64,000 bases of DNA, taken from positions 16,063,001 through 16,127,000 of the forward strand of contig OX335660.1 in assembly GCA_946894095.1 (NCBI GenBank), in the 5' to 3' direction. The position numbers and the translations under genes are program-made. This document shows positions 20,601 through 32,600 of this stretch, one piece after another (within the stretch, counting starts at the first letter, position 1; each line of letters opens with the position of its first letter). This DNA comes from Incurvaria masculella (lineage: Eukaryota > Arthropoda > Insecta > Lepidoptera > Incurvariidae). The notes below the pieces were generated by a model. The model saw nothing but the letters and a program-made list of their open reading frames with translations, made no database searches and was not told the origin of the DNA.

Positions 20601-23600
20601 TAAGTTGTTTCCAGAGATATAAACACCAGGACAATACGTAAGGCTGCAAGCATGCAACGATGTTGCTAACAATCTGTGGAATTCTAAAGCAAAGATTTAG
20701 GGGGCAAATCTGTATCGAAAACCAATGAATTTCCTTTAATTAAAATATTTCAAAACTTAAAAAAATCGGCGTCACGTTGCTCACCAATGTCACAGACTAT
20801 CGGATACCTGTCAACATTTACAGCGGCAAACTTGATCTGGTGGATATACACAATATTTCTTCTTACAGATTGATTTTTTATTGTAATTTTTAGAGAAACG
20901 TCTGATGGAAGTATCCCATCGTGGTGTCAAATAATTTACGATTTTCATTTAACCTTTGGAGCGCGAACGACGCAGCATCGGCGTCCTGTACCGCGCTCCC
21001 GAATCGAATAAAAATCTATATCTAAGACACTTGTCAAGGTATCTTCAAAATAATAACTGTTCCATGTAGCTAGATAGTGCCTCCATTTATTTACGTTACT
21101 TTTGTAGTAGTTTGGTTCAAATATAAAATAATAAAAATCATATAACATTGACTTTAGATTTTTTTTAAATATTTTGTGATGTTACTCGAGGTTTAGGGTA
21201 AAAAAGATAAAGTTATGAAACAAATTTGTTTTTTATTTCGTAGTTTATGATAGCTGCTATAACATTGTGTCAAAAACTAATGACCCCGCCATACAAAAAA
21301 TAATAATAATTTGGTTCCAAACATCGCGAACAAAAGCGACACTTATTGTTTTTCAAAATAATATTTTAGAATTTATTATAAATTATTTACGATATTATCT
21401 CAGTTGAATTTATTTTAAATTTATTGAATAATGATGGAAGAATATTCACATAAAATTTTTGTAAAGAAAAAGTTTACATAACATTTTCAGTAAAGGAAAA
21501 ACCCGAAAAATCTCTCTACATTACTAACAGTCTAATTAGAATCTAATCTAATTAGAATCGAGTTAGATTTTATATCATCATAAACTGTTATATATACACA
21601 ATTTTTTTGTGTAAGATAATGTTATAATATGTAATCAAAAACATTTTATTTTGAACATTCAAATTCGGCTATAAAATTGCACTCAGCGCACTCATACATG
21701 CAAACGCTCCACTTGAACACACGTCGGTGAGCGCGCGCTCTATCTATAGATAGGTGGGCGCGCGCGTTCTATCTATATAGGTAGGCACTTACTCAGCGTG
21801 ACGAGGTCGAAACTTGTTGCTGGAGTAGAAGCAGGCTTCCGTGACACGAAGCATTGGTGACATGGTCTTTGAAATAAAACACGTAAATATAAGTTCATAG
21901 AAATATAGCAGCACAAGTATATTTTTTAACATTTTGTAAAAGTGAAACCTAAAATGAATAGAAATTCGAATTAGCGACGGATGGTCAAAAAAAACACCTA
22001 ATGATTATATCTGAAGTAGAGTTTGTGCGTTGTCTGTCCGTCCGTCTGTCAGACACCTCCTCCTATTATTGAAGTTACAAAATTTACAATGTATGACGAA
22101 AACAAGTTTTGACATGACAGGTAGGTAGATCAGGTCAGGCCATCTAGTTTGAGGGGTCGCATGATGAGTCTAAGACCAGAGTTTCCCAAGATATGACGAA
22201 AAAAATTTTTTGAAGTTGTTTGACATGCATGGCAAGTGCTCCCGTGCATGTCGCAAGTATATTTTAGGCATCTTTCGTGTCCACACACCACCCGTTAGCA
22301 TGAGAACAGGTGCGACATGCACGGCAGAATTCGCCGAAATGTAATACAGCATGCACGGCAATTGACCCAGTGTGACTAGTAACCAAAAACCGGCCAAGTG
22401 CGAGCCGGACTCGCACACGAAGGGTTCCGTACATCGTAAAAGATTTAACATAACAAAATCACGTTTTTTGTATGGGAGCCCCCTTTAATTTAAATTATTT
22501 TTCAATTTTACCTATTTGTTGTTATAGCGGCAAAATAAATACACACTCTGTGAAAATTTCAGCTGTCTATCTGTTACGGTTACTGAGATACAGCCATGTG
22601 ACAGACGGACGGACGGACAGCGGAGGATTAGTAATAGGGTTCCGTTTTCACCCTTTGGGTACGGAACCCTAACAAGAATACTATGTAACAGAAACAAATA
22701 GTACATATTTTTAATTCTATTCTATTACCAGATGCGTCTTGCCCTATGGAAATGTATGCAGATGATGCAATGGGATTACTTATTAGATATACCAAACGAT
22801 TTCAAAGCAACAAAATTTGGTATTATAACTCCACGCTCACGAAGTTCGTGAGATCTCGACAAATGACTTGAATCACACTTGACCAACGGCCAGCGGGCGG
22901 CCGAGCGGCCGAGCGGCCGACACCAATACACTCACAATGTTTATACTACAAAATATGATTTTCTAGATTTTCGGTCTTTTTCCCATTTTTATGTAAGAAA
23001 ACATATCAAGTGTGATACATCACCGGATTCTACACAAAATTTTCCACAATCCGGACTAATTACATTCAAGCAAACGTATTTTTTTGTAAACAAATTTTGT
23101 AAACAAATGTGATAAATCTTTGAAATCTGAACATGCCAAAAAACATTTGATTTTTTTGCTGCCTACAGAAATTGCAAAAACCTATAACCACTGCATTGAT
23201 AGATAGCTGAATATATTACAATTTCATTGATATAAAAAAAATTACAATACTTACGTAATATTTTCGTCAATCATCCTTTTCAGCCGGCACAGAACCACGC
23301 GCGCAAACGTATCTCGGTCGACTGGCCAGCGAGACGAGCCGCGCGGATTTCAAAAAAATATTTTGTTTTACGAAGTTGCAGCTATTGGGTCGCGGTTTAG
23401 CCAATCAAAAGCGTCCTACACTCCTCTATCCATTTGAAAAAGCCAATCATAGACCAGTAAATCTATGACCACACAAAAAATCGCCAATCAGCGCAGATAG
23501 CGGGAGCGCGGCAGAGGACGCCTATGCGGCGTCGTTCGCGCTTTACGGGTTAAAATAAATATACAATGTTCACCTTGGAAAAATCTCCTTCCTTGTTAAG

Positions 23601-26600
23601 TTGTTTCCAGAGATATAAACACCATGGACAATACGTACGGCTGCAAGCATGCAACGATGTTGCTAATAATCTGTGGAATTCTAAATCAAAGATTTAGGGG
23701 GCAAATCTGTATCGAAAACCAAAGAATTTCCTTTAATTTAAATATTTCGAAACTTAAAAAAATTATGCAAAATAATTTTTTTACAATGAAATAATAAAAA
23801 TAGGGAACTTTACGAAACGAACTTTTGTAGAGCGCAGCGATGTTTGTTAACCTAGCCCTAGGCGTCACATGATCTTATGGAGGACTTTACTTGCTCAGTC
23901 TCAAACTTTATGATATTAACTGTTATTTTTCCATTGTCCTGGTAATGTGTGTTATTATTTTGTTTCTGTTATTTTGTTATTTATCTTTACTGAAACTTGT
24001 TATTCATACTATGTAAGATATTTCTATGCGTGGAAACTTTGCTGGTTTGTGTGTATTTTTCTGGAAGTTATTTATATGTTTGTTTTGTAACTGTATGTTT
24101 CGCAAAGAAAATAAAATAAAATAAAAAAATTAATAAAAATAAAAGGTCAATGGCCATTGTTCCTATGGAAGACTATTTTTATTTATAACATCTTTCATAA
24201 TTATAATTTTTTGCTTTTTGTTACTTATTATCATAATAAAAATTAGGGTTTCTTTTCGACTCATCGTTGTCTTACGGCGCCTCCATTGTCCGCCCGAGCA
24301 CCGTCCGCGAACAGCCAACGTACATCAACACTAAACACAAGTTCGCACGCCTCCAGGAGTGGCAGTGGCCGGGCTGGGCGGGCGGCGCGCTCGAGCTGGG
24401 CGCGGTGGGCGTGTCGAGCACGACGACGGTGGCGGGCGGCGTCGCCAACGGGAACCCGGTGCGCGTGTGCGTCGAGGCGTGCGGCGCCGACGTCGAGGGT
24501 GCCTCGCTGCAGTTCCTTGGCTGCCTGCGCGCCGGCGCTGACGGGCCGACGCCATGCGTGAGTGCCGTCGGGGACTTCTTCAGAATATATATTTTTTTAA
24601 GTTGGTTTATAACACTAGCAGCTATAAGCTGATACGGGCATATCAGTTTTTAGGATTACTGAGTGCACTTGTTTTTTTTTTTAAGTATTTTTTTTTGGTT
24701 ATTTTTATTATTTATGGTTTATTTTTATATTTGTCCAGTCAATTTTTTAACCCATTAACTGTTTTGGCACTTATGAATTCCTGAGGTAGTTGATTCCAGG
24801 AGTTTACAACTCTGTTGCAAAGAAAATGTTTTCTGGGGTTTGTCCTTGAGGAAGAGTGGTTCAGCTTTAGGCTATGTCCTCTAAGGTGAGTCAATGTGTT
24901 TGTTGCAAACATTTCGTTGAGTTTGGAGGTACTGTAGTGATTATTGTTCAACTTTGTTCCTTTTAACATAGACAAGGCTCTTTCAAGAATTAAATGCAGC
25001 CTCAACATACTATCTAAAAAAGATGATATTGAAATATTGTCTTCGTTAAACTCATTCAAAAAGTCGTTAAACACATTGCCAAGTTCTCAGTCAGTTCTTA
25101 GTTTTTGTTTTTAGTTTGCATTTTTGTTTTTTGTTACTATGTTTTTTTTTACTTATTATTTATTTTATTTTATTTTCTTTCTTTAATTAGAGTCAAAGCT
25201 ACTTATATAATTTTGTAAACAAAATAGCGTAACTCATTGTACATGTTGTGTTCGTCCGTAATTATGGATAGTTTCGATTATGTACTGGAAACATTTCTTT
25301 AATGTAAATTTGTGAAACAATTCTGTGTGGATGAACCTTAATAAAAAAAAATATTATTGAGGACCTTATAGACTTATCTTATGCAACCTGACAAGGATGG
25401 CTAATACCACAAAACCACCGTTATGATATTTACCCAATACACCACATTCTCGAAGGAATTAGGTGCCATGCCAGAATCTTCCCTTTATGAGCACGGCTAC
25501 ATTGAACTGGATGGAAAACCATTCACTTAGTCATTTCTTTGTAATCTATGAATGTCAGTTTTCGTTATTTACATTATTATTATTATTATGTTATTTATAT
25601 CATAATAAATCAGCTTGAAACTGATGCGTAAATTTTATTTTTCCCGGAGTGCACTTAAATTTTTTTTTTATTATTAAATTGGTATTACTAATTGTATGTA
25701 TTGATTATTGATTGTTTATTATTATTATTGATTATTTGTTTATTTTATTGCCTTTAAATTTTTGTCTAGTCGGTTTTTAAATCCATTTATTCCATTTCAG
25801 CACAGTCTTCAATTATTCTTACACAAGTTGTTTAAATGAGTGTCCAAACGGTTTTTAAAATTTAATAACATCATTTGCGTTGCACGAAAATGCAAGTGCC
25901 ACTTCGAACGCCAGTGAAAAATAAAATGAACAACGCGCAGAGCTGCCTGGAGCCGGGCGAGCGCGGCGCGCTGAGCCTGTCGGTGGTGGCGCCGGCGCGC
26001 GAGGCGACGCTGCGCGGGCGCGTGTGGCTGCGCAGCGAGCACGCGCGCATGCAGGTCGCCGTGGGGCTGCGCGCGGCGCGCGGCCGCCTGCTCGCCGCGC
26101 CCGTCCACATGGACGGCTGCTTCCCGGTGAGTGCTCTTCCCATGCGTCTCTTTTTCGTCTTTCAACTGCGTTCGGTGACTGTGGAAGGATCATAGCTGAG
26201 GAAGACCCCTAGCATAGAATAATAATTATCTACTGGCGTTAGTAGATGGCTCACTGTCATAGTGAGGGAAGTTTCATACTATACGTGTAAAGGAAGCGGC
26301 CCTCTATTGCATTATACGTATAACTAAAATGGTAACTTCAATATAATCGATCACAACTAAAAGAGTGTTTGTACCAAGAGATGGCGCTGATAACTTTGAA
26401 ACAAAATGGTATTATTAATCTATGAATAAATCATATGTTTGTAAAGCGCTATATATTGGCTATTTTGCAAGTTCTCAGTACGAAAGTGACACCATCCTAT
26501 TTCCATAGCTGTAATTGTGTATCCATGCAATTGCGCCATCTATTGTTCGTCCCTTCGGCATTGACCTATTGTTGAAACATCTGGTTCTTCATTCATTTAT

Positions 26601-29600
26601 GCATGTAGCTTAGGCTGCCTCGGCGACCCGCCGGCTCTCGACGAAACGGGAAGGGACGGGTATGTCATAGGTAGGTTATGTCATAATCATCAAATACAAA
26701 TAAATTCTTTAGATACACTACGATGTGGTGATCTGACCGGTAAGGTAGCTGTGCTGAGGAGGATGAGTCGTACAAATATGCATAACCCCACCCACACAAT
26801 CGCTGTTTTCACGCTATTGTCTTGCCGGCTGCTGCCTCTTAAGGCGAACGCGTTTCTGTTTGTTGCAGGGCACGATATGCAGTGAACAGCTGCGACTGAA
26901 CAGCTCGCTGTCGTTCGCGATGCTCCTCGGCAACGTGACGGCGCACCCGCCTGATCCGCGCCTCTACCACCAGTCAGTATACCACACGTGCACACAATCA
27001 CACCACCTAGGTTAGATAGATAGAACTTAGCCTTAGAATCAACTCAGAGTGAACTGACGGATGAGACCAAAATCACTTCATACAAAATGCACTGACATTT
27101 CTTTATTTACTCAAAAACATTTCGAAATCGCAATGTAGCTTCAAAATGAAGATCTGATTAAATATTGAGGAACAGTTAAGAAATTTGATCGACAAAGAGT
27201 CAATGGGTCACCCCTTATTTACAATAAAAAAGTGTTATCGACCAGGTTTTTTTACTCCCGTTCACCTAACAATCTATAAATGCACAGGTCGCCATGCTTT
27301 CTTTAAGGAAATCTATAGAAATCATAAATATTTCACAAAAAAACGTTTCGCATTCCATGAGCGTGATTCCTGCTTATTGATAACTATTTGAGAGGTTTGC
27401 TCATCGGACGGATGTGTTCCATCTCTCTCTAACTAGCGGTAGTGGTATTTGAGTTGACGTCTCACTTCCTGTAAGCACAGCGCACTATGCTAGGTCTATG
27501 AGATAGACCATAATGGTAAGAGTGCCATAATGCACAATCATATACATTTCTTCAATATAGATGTCGAAATTACTGGAAGGGCTGCTATGGTTATAGAACG
27601 ATTTTTTTTTATTCCCAATTATATTCCCATTATACCCAAAACATTGGTTTAAGAGGTGCCGTTTGCAATGTGCGGTGTTCCAGCGACTCCATGAACGGGT
27701 TTGCCACCACTGGTGCGGCGGATGCGAAAAACACTGTTCCGATTTGCTTGATATTTGGTATATAATATTCTACATTAAACATCTGTGTCTGCACGTTTTT
27801 GTTTTGCTGAAGAATCTAAAGCAAGTCAAATAACAGGCCAAAGAATATCTTCATACAAATTTTCTTTTCTCTGTTGTGTGACACAGGATAAATTTTTCGA
27901 AAATACAAACACGTGCAGACATAGATACTTATTGGTTGATATTAAGTTCCAAATATCAAGCAAATTGGAACAATAGTTTTCAAATGATTAGTAAACTACG
28001 TTTGTATGGGGAGCGTTTTATGTTTAGTTTTTACTGGTTTTTTATATGTGTCCAATTTGTTTTTAAATTTGTTCACTGAGTTAGCACTAGGGAATGCAAT
28101 CCCGACTCGAGATTGCAAATTCGAGATCCCGCGGGATTGATATTTCTAATCCCGCGGGATCTCCGAATTTCCGGGATCCCGTCTAGTTTTAAAAAAATGT
28201 TAAATTCGGATGACTGAAAAAGCAGGTTTTAAGGAAATTAACATAGGTAAATTAGGTAATCAAAACAATAAGCATATTTCAAGGGAATTAGGAAGTGTGA
28301 GTGACTTTGACACCTACGAGTGATTGACAACACTGGTTGGCAACAGCGTGGCGAAGCAATTATATGCAAACTGCAAAAATCGCCCCCTTGTTCCCCCACA
28401 CTCAAATAAATCCATTTCTTTTTTTATGGTAGACTCTAATTTGTCTAAGCTCGTGGCCGCCCAATCCCGTAACTCTCGAACGGGATCTCATCATATGATG
28501 CGTCGGGATTGATCCCGAAAAATTACACGAGATCTCGCTAGATCGGGATCCCGCGGGATCGGGATTGCATTCCCTAGTTAGCACTTCTCACTTCTTCTGG
28601 CAATTTTTTCCAAGTGTCTACAACTATGTTAGATTGGAAGTGATTCCTCGGGTTTGAAATAGTATTATTGTGGCACATCTCCTTCCCTTATGAACAGAGT
28701 TCATAACCATTGAACACATACAATATTGACACGGGAGTTATTTTGCTTTCCGACGAAACCCCCCTCTTTGTGCGTTGATCTATACGCTTCATGCTATACG
28801 CTTCGTCCCCGCAGGATGGACAAAGGCGAGTCGGCGTGGCACATCCCCGCGCAGTCGTCCGGCTCGCACGGCCGCGTCTACTTCGAGCCGACGCGCCTCT
28901 GCCAGCCGCGCTGCTACGCCGCGTTGCCGTTCAACTCTACACGTCAGTATTATATGATTATATGATTTGAGTTCACAGTGGTTTGAACTCATATTAGCAT
29001 TTGCAAGAAACGGCTCACTCACTGTGTGTCGAACTGTGTGGTAGACACACTGTGAGTATTATTATTTTTATTGGTCTTATTTTCTATGATGAGGCAATAT
29101 GCTAGGATCTTGCACGGCTACATTGAACTGAATGTAGGTCACCTTTCCTCAACGGGTAGTAGGGTTTCGTCCGCCCGGGTCAGTGCCATTGCATTGTATG
29201 AAAAAATGGTCGAAGCGAATCCAGTTCAATTAGCTGTGCTCATAAAGGCACGCAGTGTTTTATGCTAATATCAAGACTGGTTGTAGTATTAGCCATTCAT
29301 GTCCAGCTACCCATGCTAATTTGTCCAAAAAAAACCTGAGGATCGCTCGATCTATCGATTGCGTAGTCTATATCGCCATCGCGTCACTCGACAGAGTTCG
29401 AGGCGTGGCTGGCGCGGCCCGGTTTCGACGAGGACTGGCTGGTGACGGACTACGGCCACCTCGGCACGTACCGGCAGCTCTACAGCAACGTGACCGCGCG
29501 CGGCTCTGTGTACAACTTCACGCTGCGCCTCAACACCTCTGAGGTGAGTCGCCTTTTTGGGTTCCGTACCGAAAGAGTGCCAACGGAACCCTATTACTAA

Positions 29601-32600
29601 GCCTCTGCTGTCCATCTGTCAGTCCGTTCGTCCGTCCAACTGTCCATCTGTCACAGGGCTGTATGTCATGAACCGTGATAGGTAGACAGTTGAAATTTTC
29701 ACAGAGTATGTATTTCTATTGCCGCTACAACGACAAATAATAACCATTAAAAAAGAAATTAAATTAAAGAGATTTAATAAAATGAACCTGGTAAGGAACG
29801 GGACCTACAGTTTTACGTGGGATCCGAACCAAAGCCAGCCTCAACGGTTCAAAATGGTCACCCACCCAGAACCCAAACTCACCCAGCTTATCGAATCGCA
29901 AGGCTTTGCACCCCGGCGCTACCGAGGCTGACAATAGTATTTCATAATTGTGGACGGAAATTATATTTTATGTAAACCCGTGAAGTTTTTTTGTGTGTTC
30001 TTCTTTACTTGGCTGACCGAATTTGCGGATCTTTGTGACGTAACTTAGTGTAGTTGGACTACCAAAAAGTTTAAATAAATGAAATATCTGCAGATCCGCA
30101 ACCAGCTAGTGGGGGGGTCCGCGCGCTGGATCTGGCCGCGGCTGTGGTCGGCGGAGGGCGGCGCGGGCGCGGGCGCCGGGCTCGTCGGCGTCGGCGGCCG
30201 CGGCGAGTACAACATCACGCTGCGCAACCCGTCGGCGAGCCAGCCAGTCTATGTGCACGTGCTGCTCGCGTCGACGCCGTCGCACCGCGTGCCCGCCGCG
30301 TGAGTGCCGGGGATGTGCTCCGCCCACAACGGGCTTTTTTAGGGTTCCGTATCCAAAGGGTGCCATCGGACCTCCGCTGTCCGTCCGTCCGTCCGTCTGT
30401 CCCAGGGCTGTATCTCATCAACCGTAATATGTAGGCAGCTGAAATTTTCACAGAGTGTGTAGTTATTTTGCCGCTATAACAACGAATTAAAAAAATATTA
30501 AAATTCAATGGGGCCCTTATAAAAACGTGTTTCTTTTGTGTTAAATCTTTGACGATGATACGGAACCCTTCGTGTGCGAGTCCGACTTGCACTTGGCCGT
30601 TTTTTTAGGCTTTCGTACCCAAAGGAACATACAAAACTTTACCAAACCACTACAACTGCATCACGCTCCCACAACGCTAACGCTCGATAATGGAGTTACC
30701 TTTTAGCCGACTTAGGCTTCAGATCGATTCCTTGACCGCCGGAAGTAAATGAATGAACAATATCCAACGAAGGTTGCGCGCGATCGATTGCGAGCGCGGC
30801 GGCTGCTCGTGGTCGCCGCGCGCGTTCCGCATCTCCGCCACGTACCTCGTGGAGGCGCGGCTGCTGCGCGGCGGCGGCGCGCCGGCCGTGCTGCTTCCGC
30901 CGGGCGGCTCCGCGCGCGTGCGCATCGCCTTCACGCCCCCAATCGCCGGCGTGCACACCTCGCTGCTGTACATAAGGTGCGGGACGAGCTCCCATTCAAC
31001 GCGATAAAACAACAGTGGGGAGGACGGCTGCCAAACTTTACCGCCAGATGGCGCCACATTCTGTATGATGTCTACCCAAATTGTGTAGCGCCTCAGGAAT
31101 GTTTACCGAGTCAAGGGTAGATGGTTTTCAGGCAATACTTCATAAGCGTATTGCCTCATTCAGGAACCGCATTTTCAACAACTGTACAATAATTGCCGCA
31201 TTGGAAGGTGAATTGGGAAAAATATTTGAGTAAAATTTGAGAAAAATATTTGAGGGAAAAATAATATATTATATTATTATATTATAAAACTATGCCACGG
31301 CTTCATTTCAAGGTTATAGGTTGTTGACCAATTAAACTGAGTTAATGTGAATAGCTACTTTGACATGGATGTAAAACACGGACAGTGTGATTGCCTGTGA
31401 TTCGCGATTAAACATAACCTCAACGTGTTTTGGTATAGTTTTATGTGGCGCCATCTGGTAGTAAGGTTTGCGCCGTGCACCTCATCAATAATGGAGATCA
31501 AAATAAAATTTGATTAATAGAATAAAAGTAAATATAATTTTTGGTACTAAGCATGTACATCGCTTATTCCAAGGAATGTGACATGTATGTATGTATAATC
31601 GACCGTGAAGCAAGGACACATTAATAAAAGAAAGAGCCCTTTAAAAATAACTAATTTATGAATATATAGGAAGACAGGACCCGAACCAGCAAAACATAAC
31701 ATTCGCAGGTATTGCGTCTACCAATTTCGTCATTCCATGCAGTTAATTACAGTAAATATCTCATTTCTTGGAAAAAGCGACGTACAAAAAAGTATATTTA
31801 CTCAAAACATTTTGAGTTATTCATAAAGAACTACAAATGTAGATTTATCAATATTTGGTAACAATTAAACACTAATTCAAACCTTAGTGTCATTAAATTT
31901 TCAATTAAAATTATATATAAAAACTAGTTTATGTCATAAAGATACATACATACGTACCATCACCCCGCTTCCCCGGTGGTAGTACGCACACAGCGTACTT
32001 CTCTTGCTTCTTTCTATGCATACATCTTTTATTACATGCTCTATGATTACGGGTGCCACGTATCTAACCGTGAAAAAGTATTACATCGTCATGTTTCGGT
32101 AAGATTGATTTAATCGTGTTTTTTTTAAATAATCTTGAAAAATCCTGAAATTTGCTGTTAGTTCATTGAGAAACCTGCAGAGGTTGGATTTGCTGGTACG
32201 TCAGGCGACCACTTCACTCCTGTTAATGTTACATGTACAGTGCTAGTTAATGATGTCGTTTATTTTCCAGGAATAATCTGACAGTACTCGAAGCCATACG
32301 ACTGACTGGCCAGGGAGCATTCCCTAGCTTCAAATTCGGCAACCGCAAGCCAGGCTCCGGCACGCCGCTGCTGTTTGAACTCACCGAGAAGCACCTCAAA
32401 GACTGCGACAGGGACCGATCGAAACTCTCCACTCCCCCCAACCTGACGGTCAAGCGCTCCTTCACTGCCAGGAATACGGGAGACATTTCCATAATCGTAT
32501 CGACGTTCCTCATAAACGGCTTCGAATGCGAAGGATACGGGTTCAAGGTACTGAACTGCGAGGGGTTCGAGCTGACCCCGAACGCAACGCACAAGGTGGA

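Larger units (their letters stand above)
20377..23764 (+). repeat. TMEM131: Tandem duplication of exon 8 end and intron
   Basis: Unit 1 (20377-20771) starts inside exon 8 and continues into the intron. Unit 2 starts at 20772 with the same sequence and ends near 23764, but is split by a 2.6 kb insertion at its TTAA. The unit is about 395 bp. The copies differ at few bases; the donor in copy 2 reads gtggat instead of gtgggt. Copy 2 lacks any acceptor, so its exon piece should not be spliced in. Confidence 0.88.

Noticed and set aside
20772..20839. Second copy of the TMEM131 exon 8 end as an alternative exon
   Set aside because: It has no 3' splice site in front and an altered donor; it is a by-product of tandem duplication.
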